Shown here: positions 16,312 to 24,534 of the stretch, piece by piece
Layout of the letters: every line of letters starts with the position of its first letter
How positions within the stretch are numbered: the stretch's first letter is position 1
DNA from: Bradyrhizobium barranii subsp. apii
Lineage (GTDB): Bacteria > Pseudomonadota > Alphaproteobacteria > Rhizobiales > Xanthobacteraceae
Direction of reading: 5' to 3'
Assembly (NCBI RefSeq): GCF_011516635.5
Contig: NZ_CP096255.1
Location: 3,470,501-3,534,500 of the forward strand
Length of the DNA stretch: 64,000 nt
Translations under genes and position numbers: made by a program
The notes under the pieces: model-generated
Database searches by the model: none
What the model was told of the DNA's origin: nothing
What the model saw: the letters and a program-made list of their open reading frames with translations, nothing else

Positions 16312-17540
16312 AATGCCGTCATTGCCATCATGAGCTCGAACACGTCTTTCTTGATCTCGGTCACGCGCCCCCATCGAACGCCTATCTGACGGCCAGCCAG
16401 CTGCGCGCGCCGGAGACGACGTTTCCGCTGCGGCTCTATGTTTGCGACAAATGTTGGTTGGTCCAGACCGAGGACTATGCGGCGGCCGACGAATTGTTTT
16501 CGCGCGATTATGCGTATTTTTCTTCGACCTCCCGCAGCTGGCTACAGCACGCGGAGCGTTATGTGGAGAAGATCACTCAAATCCTGAAGCTGAACCGCGA
16601 CAGTTTCGTGATCGAGGTCGCTTCCAATGACGGGTACCTGCTGAAGAACTTCGTTGCGGCGGACATCCCATGCCTAGGGGTTGAGCCGACCAGCAGTACC
16701 GCCGACGCTGCAGAAAAAATCGGCGTGCCGGTGCTGCGCAAGTTCTTCGGAGAGGCGACCGCGACGGAGCTGGCGGAAGGGGGCGGGCGCGCCGACCTGA
16801 TCTGCGGTAATAACGTCTACGCGCACGTGCCTGACATCAATGACTTCACGGACGGCCTTCGGATCGCGCTGAAGCAGGGGGGCACCATCAACCTCGAGTT
16901 CCCGCATCTGATGAACCTGATCAAGCTCAATCAATTCGATACGGTCTATCATGAGCATTTTTCTTATCTCTCGCTGACCGCCGTCGTCCGCATATTTGCA
17001 AGGTCAGGACTGCGCATTTTCGACCTGGAGGAACTGCCGACGCACGGCGGAAGCCTGCGCATTTACGGATGCCACGAAAGTGATCCGCGAAAAAACCAGC
17101 CTGTTGTGATGGATATGCTGGAAAAAGAGAAGGCCTATGGCTTGCGTGACCTGTCCATCTACAAGGGATTTCAGCGCAAGGCGGACAAGGTCAAGGATGA
17201 CTTCCTTGAATTCCTGATTACCCAAAAGCGCGCAGGCAAATCGGTGGCTGCGTATGGTGCCGCGGCGAAGGGCAATACGCTGATGAACTATGCTGGGGTC
17301 AAACATGATCTCGTGAGTTTCGTGTGCGATGCCGCGGTCTCCAAGCAAGGGAGCTACATGCCGGGAAATCACCTCGCGATTCTGCCGCCGTCCGAGCTTG
17401 CGAAGGTCAAGCCCGATTGGGTGGTCATCTTCCCCTGGAACATCGCCGAAGAGGTGGTGCAGCAGCAGCAGCAGCAGCAGCTTTTGGCATCGGGAAGCAA
17501 ATTCGTCATAGCCGTTCCGGAACTCAAGGTTGTTCCGTGA
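16308..17540 (+). CDS. Sugar C-methyltransferase-like protein (zinc-binding N-terminus)
   Basis: A 410-residue three-part protein like TylCIII/NovU-type deoxysugar C-methyltransferases. The N-terminal zinc-binding part has CRHCHH and VCDKCWLVQT. The central SAM-binding part has FVIEVASNDGYLLKNF and ADLICGNNVYAHVPDINDF. The C-terminal part has YHEHFSYLSL, LPTHGGSLRIY and AAYGAAAKGNTLMNYAG. Family members methylate C3 of 4-keto-6-deoxy sugars, so the CDP-4-keto-6-deoxyhexose made upstream is the likely acceptor. Near the end, a run of seven Gln codons precedes LLASGSKFVIAVPELKVV. ATG 16308 overlaps the previous stop as ATGA. Confidence 0.9.
   Translation: MKCRHCHHELEHVFLDLGHAPPSNAYLTASQLRAPETTFPLRLYVCDKCWLVQTEDYAAADELFSRDYAYFSSTSRSWLQHAERYVEKITQILKLNRDSFVIEVASNDGYLLKNFVAADIPCLGVEPTSSTADAAEKIGVPVLRKFFGEATATELAEGGGRADLICGNNVYAHVPDINDFTDGLRIALKQGGTINLEFPHLMNLIKLNQFDTVYHEHFSYLSLTAVVRIFARSGLRIFDLEELPTHGGSLRIYGCHESDPRKNQPVVMDMLEKEKAYGLRDLSIYKGFQRKADKVKDDFLEFLITQKRAGKSVAAYGAAAKGNTLMNYAGVKHDLVSFVCDAAVSKQGSYMPGNHLAILPPSELAKVKPDWVVIFPWNIAEEVVQQQQQQQLLASGSKFVIAVPELKVVP
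17460..17480 (+). repeat. (CAG)7 trinucleotide run inside the C-methyltransferase gene
   Basis: Seven perfect CAG codons encode seven Gln residues between EEVV and LLASG. Homogeneous codon runs of this kind are prone to slippage in whole triplets, changing length without breaking the frame. Confidence 0.95.
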
Positions 17541-18391
17541 AGGTCCTGGTGACAGGCGCGACGGGGTTTGTCGGGCGGCACGTTGTTAGCACGCTGCTTG
17601 GCCGAGGTCATTCTGTTGTCGCTGTCGCCCGCAACGGTGAGAAGGCCCGATCGCTGCCGTGGTTCACGCAGCTCGAATTTATCTCCTGCGACCTTCACCA
17701 GGACTTCCGGCCGGCGCTTTCGGGTGGATCTCACCCGGATGCGCTGATCCATCTGGCTTGGCCCGGTCTGCCGAACTATCGCGACTTCTTTCACCTCGGC
17801 CGCAATCTTCCTGCTGACCTGTCGTTTCTGGAAGCAGCCGTGGATGCGGGTGTCTCGCAAATCATGGTGGCGGGGACCTGCCTTGAATATGGCATGGAGT
17901 ATGGGCCGCTGACCGAACAAGGCGCTACGGCGCCGATCACGGCCTATGGTCTTGCCAAGGACGCCTTGCGGAAATCCCTGGAGTTCTTGCAGCAGCAAAA
18001 GCCGTTCACTCTGCAGTGGATGCGGCTGTTCTATATGTATGGCGAGGGGCAAAACCCAAAGAGTCTGTTGGCGCAGCTCGATCGCGCAATTGACGAAGAC
18101 GCTCCATTTTTCAACATGTCGGCGGGCGATCAGCTGCGCGACTATCTGCCAATCAACGATGTTGCCGCGAATTTCGCATTGGCTCTTGAGAATCCACTAG
18201 CCTGCAATGGGGTCATCAACTGCTGCAGCGGCGCGCCGATATCAGTATTGGATCTTGTGTCGCAACGCCGACGCTCACGATCAAGTGGGATTGAACTCCG
18301 CCGCGGTCACTTCCCTTATCCCGACTACGAGCCGATGGCCTTCTGGGGCGTGCCCTCCAAGCTCAACGCGCTGAAGCTGTCGTCGCAGTGA
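17537..18391 (+). CDS. NAD(P)-dependent sugar epimerase/reductase
   Basis: A 284-residue extended SDR: KVLVTGATGFVGRHVVSTLL (nucleotide binding), ALIHLAWPGLPNY, MVAGTCLEYGMEYGPL and ITAYGLAKDALRKSL with the Tyr-x3-Lys pair, then WMRLFYMYGEGQNPKSLLAQ. It resembles reductases that finish deoxysugar synthesis by reducing the C4 keto group, which would suit this pathway; 4-epimerisation is an alternative. It starts at GTG 17537, overlapping the previous stop as GTGA, and ends overlapping the DprE1-like gene the same way. Confidence 0.85.
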   Translation: MKVLVTGATGFVGRHVVSTLLGRGHSVVAVARNGEKARSLPWFTQLEFISCDLHQDFRPALSGGSHPDALIHLAWPGLPNYRDFFHLGRNLPADLSFLEAAVDAGVSQIMVAGTCLEYGMEYGPLTEQGATAPITAYGLAKDALRKSLEFLQQQKPFTLQWMRLFYMYGEGQNPKSLLAQLDRAIDEDAPFFNMSAGDQLRDYLPINDVAANFALALENPLACNGVINCCSGAPISVLDLVSQRRRSRSSGIELRRGHFPYPDYEPMAFWGVPSKLNALKLSSQ

Positions 18392-19758
18392 CTATCGTGG
18401 GCGGTCAGGTCTCGTCCAAGCCATCCGCCGCTCCGGGGGCGGACTCAGATTTCGTCAATTTCGACGGCCGCATCCGTGCCCGAGGGCAACTGCAGCAGCC
18501 CGATCGGTATCGCTATTGGCGAACCGACTTGACAGAAACACCGCGCATTTCGCGAGGCTCCGGGCTTTCTTACGCGGCAGCAAGCTTCCTGCAGGATGGT
18601 TTATCGGTCTCGCACCGATCGTTCGATCGCGTCACGGATTTCGATTCCGCTCGCCATGTCGTTGAGGTCGAGACGGGCATCTCGCTGTTCGCGCTGCACC
18701 GCTTCTTGTCTTCGCGCGGGCTTTATCTGCCCATCCAGCCGGGGCATGGCCGAATTTCGGTAGGAGGATGTATCGCCGCCGATGTTCATGGCAAGAACCA
18801 AAGTCGCGATGGTACGTTTATCAACCAGGTCGAGTCGATTGAGTTATTGCATCCGTCTCACGGGATATTAGAGCTGTCGCCACAGAAAAATCCGGACCTG
18901 TTTCGATTGACCTGTGGCGGTTACGGTCTGACCGGACACATCATCCGCGCACGGCTGCGCGCCTCACCAGCGCCGACGGCCTGGGTCCAGATGCGCGGCG
19001 TGCCGTTCGCCGATGCCGCAGAAGGATTCGAGCGCCTACGGCTCGCCACCGGCGGCACCGATTTCGCCTATACGTGGCACGACATGGCATCATCGAGGCC
19101 CGGGTTCGGAAGCGGCTATCTATTTCAGGGCAGGTTCGTCGACGAAGGCGCATCGACGGCGTCGGATGCGGAACCGCCAGTGCTATCCTCCGAGAGCCGC
19201 GGCCGCTGGCCGGTTTCCCTGATGAACGCGATCTCATCGCGTGCCCTCAATCTGGAGTTTCGGCGCCGACAAAAAAGAACGCTGCGGGGACAGGTCGTCT
19301 CCTTGCAGGATGCGCTGTTTCCGGCTCACAAGACGCAGTTGTACTTTCAGCTGTTCGGCGCCGCAGGTTTTCGCGAGTATCAGGCGATTCTGCCTGACGC
19401 GACGATTGAGGACTATGTCGAAACGGTCCGCGCCTATGTCCGTGCCCAGCCTCTGCCGATCACACTGTCATCCGCAAAGGCATTTGCCGGGAGGCGGGAG
19501 TTGCTGCGATTCACCGGGGCAGGCATTTGTCTCGCCTTCGATGTGCCGGCTGGTGCAGCCGCTGATCGGTTCATGGCTTTTCTCGACGAACGGGTGATGG
19601 CCCTTGGCGGCCTGCCCAACATCATTAAGGATTCGCGCTTGCCCCGCGCTGTGGTCGACTTCTGCTATGGCGAAGCGGATCGTTTCCGGGACGCGCTCCA
19701 CGCCTTCGATTCGAAACGCCTGTTTCGTTCCGATCTGTCCGAAAGGCTCGGCCTTTGA
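18388..19758 (+). CDS. DprE1-like FAD-dependent oxidase of a lipid-linked sugar
   Basis: A 456-residue FAD_binding_4 oxidoreductase resembling decaprenylphosphoryl-ribose oxidase DprE1. Visible are RGSGLSYAAASF, VVEVETGISLFALHRFLSSR, LPIQPGHGRISVGGCIAADV followed by HGKN, GTFINQVESIELL, CGGYGLTGHIIRARLR and the C-terminal FDVPAGAAADRFMAFLD. DprE1 oxidises the 2'-OH of decaprenyl-phosphoryl-ribose; DprE2 reduces the keto product, giving net epimerisation. The next gene is a DprE2-like SDR, overlapping by 4 nt, so this pair probably epimerises a polyprenyl-linked or other sugar. It begins at GTG 18388. The substrate cannot be read from sequence. Confidence 0.85.
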   Translation: MTIVGGQVSSKPSAAPGADSDFVNFDGRIRARGQLQQPDRYRYWRTDLTETPRISRGSGLSYAAASFLQDGLSVSHRSFDRVTDFDSARHVVEVETGISLFALHRFLSSRGLYLPIQPGHGRISVGGCIAADVHGKNQSRDGTFINQVESIELLHPSHGILELSPQKNPDLFRLTCGGYGLTGHIIRARLRASPAPTAWVQMRGVPFADAAEGFERLRLATGGTDFAYTWHDMASSRPGFGSGYLFQGRFVDEGASTASDAEPPVLSSESRGRWPVSLMNAISSRALNLEFRRRQKRTLRGQVVSLQDALFPAHKTQLYFQLFGAAGFREYQAILPDATIEDYVETVRAYVRAQPLPITLSSAKAFAGRRELLRFTGAGICLAFDVPAGAAADRFMAFLDERVMALGGLPNIIKDSRLPRAVVDFCYGEADRFRDALHAFDSKRLFRSDLSERLGL

Positions 19759-20489
19759 GAGCGCTGGTGATTGGAGCATCGGCGGGCGTGGGACGCGCGC
19801 TATGCGAAGCACTTGCGGCGCGTGGTACGGCGCTGCTTCTGGCGGCACGCGATGCACAGGACCTTGATGCGCTCGCCGCCCATCTTCGATTGGTCCACGG
19901 CGTCGAGGTGCGAAGGGTCGCCACCGATGCCAGTGTCCCCTCGGTCTGTGTGGAGCAGATCGCAGCGGCCGCTTCGCAGTTCGGCCAGATCGATGGGCTT
20001 TATTTTCCGATTGGGGCATCGCAGCCGGATGACCTTGGGCTGTTGAACGCGCAGGACACGCTTCGGATAGTGAATTCCAACCTCACCGTCGTGATGGCAG
20101 TCACGGCGCACTTACTGCCGCAGCTTCTGCAACAAAAGCGAGCGCGCATTGTCGGTTTCGGTTCGATCGCCGCCGTTCGCGGCAGGAGAGCCAACGTGGT
20201 ATATTCCGCTGCAAAACGGGGATTGGAGAGCTACTTTGAAAGTCTGCGCCATCTCACCGTGGGCAGCAGCGTGCTGGTTCAGTTCTTTCGACTTGGCTAC
20301 GTCGAAACCCAGCAGTCGTTTGGCAAGCGTCTGCTCTTCCCCATCGTATCGCCTGCGCGAGTTGCAGATTATGTAATGGCGAACGCTGACAACGATATCG
20401 GAGCGCGTTTTTTTCCGAGGTTTTGGGCGGGAATTGCCCTCGCGATTTCCTGGCTACCCTGGCTAATTTTCAAAAAACTGAATTTCTAA
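19755..20489 (+). CDS. DprE2-like short-chain dehydrogenase
   Basis: A 244-residue classical SDR: RALVIGASAGVGRALCEALA (cofactor binding), DGLYFPIGASQPDD, ARIVGFGSIAAVRGRRANVV and YSAAKRGLESYFESLRH with Ser, Tyr and Lys in place. A hydrophobic C-terminus (ALAISWLPWLIF) suggests membrane association, as in DprE2. It likely reduces the keto-sugar formed by the preceding oxidase. The start is TTG 19755, overlapping the previous stop as TTGA; no better ATG exists. It is the last gene of the overlapping run. Confidence 0.85.
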   Translation: MRALVIGASAGVGRALCEALAARGTALLLAARDAQDLDALAAHLRLVHGVEVRRVATDASVPSVCVEQIAAAASQFGQIDGLYFPIGASQPDDLGLLNAQDTLRIVNSNLTVVMAVTAHLLPQLLQQKRARIVGFGSIAAVRGRRANVVYSAAKRGLESYFESLRHLTVGSSVLVQFFRLGYVETQQSFGKRLLFPIVSPARVADYVMANADNDIGARFFPRFWAGIALAISWLPWLIFKKLNF

Positions 20490-20602
20490 CGTAACGCGTT
20501 GAACCGATCTGTTCTTATGGTTGCGAGAGTGTCAAGCGACGTCCGGACTTAACCCCGTGGCGATATGAGGAAGTGCCCCCTTGTTGTTTGTGAATTAAAT
20601 TA

Positions 20603-20661
20603 AAGCAAGCCGCTCGCGAAGCGCGCCCTCCATAGCGCCGTAGCGAGCGGGCGGCTTGCTT
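20603..20661. terminator. Strong stem-loop after the sugar operon
   Basis: AAGCAAGCC at 20603-20611 pairs with GGCTTGCTT at 20653-20661, and the flanking CGCTCGC/GCGAGCG segments extend the stem around an internal loop. It follows the last sugar gene by about 110 bp and abuts the decayed istB. It may be a bidirectional terminator, or a palindrome belonging to the vanished IS; no clear T-run follows. Confidence 0.5.
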
Positions 20662-20830
20662 CACAGCTGCTTCTCCGATGGTGAGGCGGGCTTCTGCAGG
20701 AGCCCGCTGCGACGCTTCTCCTTCGAGAGGTGGCTGTCGCCGCGTATTGTGATCACGTGGCTGTGGTGCAGCAGACCATTAAGGATCGCGGTGGCGACTA
20801 CGGGATCGCTGAAGACCCAGCCAACTTGAA
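20661..20830 (-). pseudogene. istB: IstB C-terminal remnant
   Basis: Reverse-strand translation gives VFSDPVVATAILNGLLHHSH, then VITIRGDSHLSKEKRRSGLL, the C-terminus of an IstB of a subtype different from the intact copy at 4636. Upstream of about 20830 the similarity is lost, so only the last third survives. It marks a lost IS21 element beside the sugar genes. Confidence 0.75.
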
Positions 20831-21329
20831 AGCCACCCGCTGCACAGAACGATCGTCCCACCAAAGCAGCTTTGGTCTTCATACGGAGCTCGACGATTTT
20901 GCGCTCTGCGCGCCTTCCATGGTGTTCACCTACTTCTTCTTTCCGCATGCCGCGATCAATCGCCATGCGGTGTTCAGGGAGACACCGCCCGCTGGCAGTT
21001 GATTTCGCGTAGCAGAGACGCTCTGCGAGATCGGGCCGTGTTAAGCCCGCTCTCGAAGAACAGTACGATATCACGAGCTTGCAACTAGACCTCCGCATTG
21101 GGGGCGTGATGGTCAAAGCCGTGGCAGCGAGGCGCACCTCGATTTCGCATGCTGCCTCTGGGTCAACTCGCCAAATGTGAGCGTTTCGGCGCTGAAAGGT
21201 CCATTCGATGTGTTTCGGCGTGGGACGCCGATCGGGGGTCCCAGTCCAATGCCGATTGACATTCGATGCCAAACCGCGGCGCCCGTTCAGCGAAAACCGC
21301 CTGGCGCATCAGCCGCGAAACCTTCGGAG
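20831..21329. other. About 500 bp without a recognisable gene
   Basis: A minus-strand open frame covers much of this stretch up to 21272, continuous with the istB remnant frame. Outside the IstB part it shows no family resemblance and a composition unlike coding sequence. It is probably decayed mobile-element and intergenic DNA. I see no RNA gene. Confidence 0.4.
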
Positions 21330-22233
21330 CCCAATGTGGGAGGTATCTTCGTTTATTTCAACGAGGATCGTCTGTTTGGCGAGTCCATAGTGGTAGAGCC
21401 TTATTCTGGTTACCTTCAGCTCTGCTGCAGGATCATCGCCTTCATTGCCGGCTTTGCCCCCGTCGTTATGCCGCCGCCCTATACTCGGCGTTCTTCGTAG
21501 CAACGATCTTCGACGGCCGCGGTGATCTACACTTCTCCTGTGTTCACAGGATGGGGCAAGGTCCTCGCCGCCCTCGCGCTAGTTTGCTCGCCTAACAACT
21601 CCGAAGTGTTTTTCGGAATGCCATATACGCAGTGGATCATGGCTCCGGTTGTGGCGCTGGCGCTGTACGAGAGCCCGACCACGCGAGGAAGAACAGCGGT
21701 CCTGCTCACCTACTTCGCGGTGGTCGGCCTTTCGGCGCCGTTCGTGATCATCGCCGCGCGTTTGTCGCGTGGAAGGCATTCAAAGAGCGGGCCAGCTGTT
21801 CCTTCGCCTTGTGCGCGATCACGGTCGCTACCGCGGTCATTCAGCTCCAGGGGATCATTGTCCGCCAGTCGCACAACGCTGCGGACGGCAGCATATTTGA
21901 GCGGGCTTTTGCCGCAACAAGCGTCTTCTATAGCTGGGCCAAAGGGCCGCAATATCCGGGAATGTGGATAGCTATAGCGATAGGCGTTCCAACTCTGGCA
22001 TTTGCTGTCTGGTATTTCTGGCAGAACTGGCAGCTCGGCCAACGCGCGTTCATCTACTTTGTCGCCTATGGCGGCCTGGTCTTGGTGGCAGGCTGCCTCC
22101 ATGTGGACGCTTCCCTTCACGATCAGCGCTTCCTCCTTGGCTTGAGCCAGACCGAGCTGTTGCGAGAAATCCTCACCTCCACGGATTGTGCCCGGCGCGG
22201 CCCTGGAATGCGGGACGGAGTAGAAGAAAATTG
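21330..22233 (+). pseudogene. Frameshifted paralogue of the 425-residue membrane protein
   Basis: Three plus-strand frames together reproduce the protein at 10712-11989: NEDRLFGESIVVEPYSGYLQ and LCCRIIAFIAGFAP, then FTGWGKVLAALALVCSPNNS, EVFFGMPYTQWIMAP and ALYESPTTRGRTAVLL, then VAWKAFKERASCSFALCAIT and VWYFWQNWQLGQRAFIYFVA. At least two frameshifts separate them (near 21470-21530 and 21770), and the C-terminal third is missing. The segments equal the intact gene's ...EDRLFGYRALLLPYNGFVQ... and ...FLWQNKKVAARPTIYFLAF.... It is a duplicated, now dead, copy on the opposite strand and other side of the sugar operon. Confidence 0.88.
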
Positions 22234-22247
22234 ATAACAGTCCACAA

Positions 22248-22694
22248 ATGCAGTCCATTCTGCTCAAGATCGCCGACACTTGGTATCGCCGCACCGTGCT
22301 GGCCAAGCTTTTCAGCTTTGCCTCGATTGGGGTTGTGAACGTCGCGGTTGACATCGGCGCCTTTACGGCAGCCTTTCATGTTCTCCATCTGCCGTTGATC
22401 CTGTCGAATATTGTTGCATGGCTAATTGCCGTCACTGGCTCTTATGCCATGAATAGCAAGATCACCTTCGGCCGTGAAACCGGGGGCGTTTTGAATCTTG
22501 GAAAGTATCTTCGCTTTACCGCGTCCGGCATCCTCGGCATGACAGTCGCAACAATGGTACTGGTCGTGCTGTCGCAGTATTCCAATGTTCCCATTGCCAA
22601 GCTTGCCTCAATTATCGCCGCGTTCGGGGTGAATTTTTGTATGTCACATTTCCTCGTTTTCCGGACCACTGAACCGGAAATAGGGCGCATCTAA
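22248..22694 (+). CDS. GtrA-family membrane protein (lipid-linked sugar flippase)
   Basis: A 148-residue protein with four hydrophobic helices and GtrA-family signatures: LFSFASIGVVNVAVDIGAFT, LPLILSNIVAWLIAVTGSYA, MNSKITFGRE, KYLRFTASGILGMTVATMVL and ASIIAAFGVNFCMSHFLVFR. GtrA proteins are thought to flip polyprenyl-phosphate-linked monosaccharides across the inner membrane, or to assist this. With the GtrB-like protein at 12791 and the membrane protein at 10712 it could form a Gtr-type O-antigen modification set. Mycobacterial Rv3789, also GtrA-like, neighbours dprE1/dprE2, which strengthens the link with 18388-20489. Confidence 0.9.
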   Translation: MQSILLKIADTWYRRTVLAKLFSFASIGVVNVAVDIGAFTAAFHVLHLPLILSNIVAWLIAVTGSYAMNSKITFGRETGGVLNLGKYLRFTASGILGMTVATMVLVVLSQYSNVPIAKLASIIAAFGVNFCMSHFLVFRTTEPEIGRI

Positions 22695-22849
22695 GCGGGT
22701 TGGCGCGGGTGGCCAACGATTGTCTGGTTTTGATTCCATGCTTTCATTTGATTCGGGGGACGTTCGATAGGCGGCTGCAATGAACCAAATGAACCAGCGT
22801 CCCGGAATTTCGATCTTATGCGGCTCGTAGCCACCTCGTTGGTGTTTTG

Positions 22850-23330
22850 TTCGCAACACCGCGAGGCGGCTTTGCGCCGGGACTTGGCGCGACTTTTAGC
22901 TCGTGAGCGGTTGAGGCCCGAGACCAGAATCCAGCGCATCCAGATCGTCCTCACCGGCGATACCGACGCGGGCGACGAGGGCATAGCGACGAACATAAGG
23001 TAGCGCCGCTCCTCCCATCCGGTGCACTTCGACGTACTTAGGCACAGACTGGCCAGTCCGAGGAGATCCATTTCCCGGAGGCGCGGGCGAGCAGGGTAGT
23101 GAGGTGGATCTGACCCTGTTCGATCCGGGTGCTCTGGATGGTGGCGATCTCCTGCTGGCTTAGCGCCTTGCGGACGATGTCCAGGCCACTCGCGAGGGAG
23201 GCGTAGCGAAAGATTCGATCCCCCTCCCGCGGGAAGGGTGACCGGGCGACAGCGGTGAGAGTCTTCTCCGGATCCATCAGCTCGGCCTGGCTCGCGCCAA
23301 CGCCGCCGCGATGGTCCCGATTTGCTCACT
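22850..23330 (-). pseudogene. Decayed ERF-type recombination protein
   Basis: Minus-strand frames reproduce the N-terminal half of the intact ERF protein at 29811-30956: [60 protein letters not shown], then in another frame [20 protein letters not shown] followed by LDAL and a stop shortly after. The linker and HNH-like C-terminus are absent. It is dead by frameshift and truncation. Confidence 0.85.
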
Positions 23331-24110
23331 GGATCGGTGCATGGGAGCCCTCCGCCACCAGGACCTCGGAGCTGATAGCGCCGAATTTGAAACGCTTGGC
23401 CTTGACGCCGCGACCGGCTACCTCCTTGGCATCCTCCGGCATGAGCTTCTTGAGGCCGGCCTTGGCAGTTTCATGTTCGCCATAGGCCGCTCGCGTTCGA
23501 AGGTAGGTTGTCGCCAGTTCTGACCATTGATTTGAGGTCGTTGTCGACGATCTTGACCGCCTTAAGCGCGAGCGGGGTGTCTCCAGATTGAACAGAGCAG
23601 GGGCCTCCCCGCAGGATGCAACGCCAGAACTTCTTTTCGGCCGTGAGCAAAAGGTGCTGGCAGAGGGGATTGGCGTGGATCTTGATCTCAACCCATTCGC
23701 CGCCGCCAGTGATGATGGACAGCACTGAAGTTCGGGCGGCTATGACCCACATGTTGTGCTGTAACTGAGCCATGTGTTTGTCGGCCGCCGCCTCTTCGGT
23801 GAAACCTGCAACATGAACTTGGCTTCAAACACCGCGCCGCCCTGTTCAACGATCCCGTCCAAGGTCGCCGCCATCCATTTGTGAACGGCGTGGCGGATGC
23901 GCTTCTGAATGTCGGTGACGGTGTGGCCGGACGATTTCTGGTACCAGGCGCGATTGAGGACCTCAGTCACCGTGCCAAGCTGAACAATGAGGTTGTTTGA
24001 GAGATATTCCGGCTCGACGTCGCCCCGCTTCTCCCGCCAAAGACGAGTGAGCGCATCCGGTCATCGCCGATGAAGATGCGGGCATCGAGCCGCCGATAAA
24101 ATGGCGTCGG
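23326..24110 (-). pseudogene. Decayed YqaJ/lambda-type exonuclease
   Basis: Fragments in alternating minus-strand frames match the intact exonuclease at 30943-31806: [111 protein letters not shown] and [20 protein letters not shown]. At least three frameshifts interrupt it. Its order relative to the ERF remnant equals that of the intact pair, so a whole module was duplicated and then decayed. Confidence 0.87.
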
Positions 24111-24209
24111 TCGTTCGGATTGAATCGAATGATACGGGTCGGCGTATTGGCGCCATCTGTTTGGACAATCGTTACCGGTATCTTCTAGGCAAGAACAAGC
24201 GGCGTTCAT

Positions 24210-24340
24210 TTGCCGCACTGCCCGAAGCCCCGCATCCGCGAGATACCGGCGCTGGATCAGCGTTGGGGGCCCGGTCGAATCAGTAACGCTCCAATCGCAC
24301 CGGAATGCCAGTCCTTTCTTCAGCAAGAATGTTGCTCGTT
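24210..24340 (-). repeat. Conserved 5' flank of the decayed recombination module (copy 1)
   Basis: The stretch shares long near-identical blocks with 31845-31985: CCGCACTGCC, AGCCCCGCA, GAATCAGTA(A/G)CGCTCC, GAATGCCAGTCCTTT and GCAAGA(A/T)T(G/C)TTGCTC. It lies directly upstream of the exonuclease gene in both copies. It is probably the promoter/leader of the module, or part of the original duplicated unit. Confidence 0.65.
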
Positions 24341-24534
24341 TTGGCGGTGGAAATGGCTCTTGTTCGCGGCCGCTTCAACGTAAGGATGGAAGGTTTTCGG
24401 GCGGCATCAAAGCTACAAAACGAAGCCAAATCGGACAAATAAGGAGCAAGACCAGGACGCAGCGCGAGCGCTTGGCAAAGCCAGATCCTGCCCGAGCGCG
24501 CGATGTATTGAAATCAAGCGGTGATTGTCGGAAG

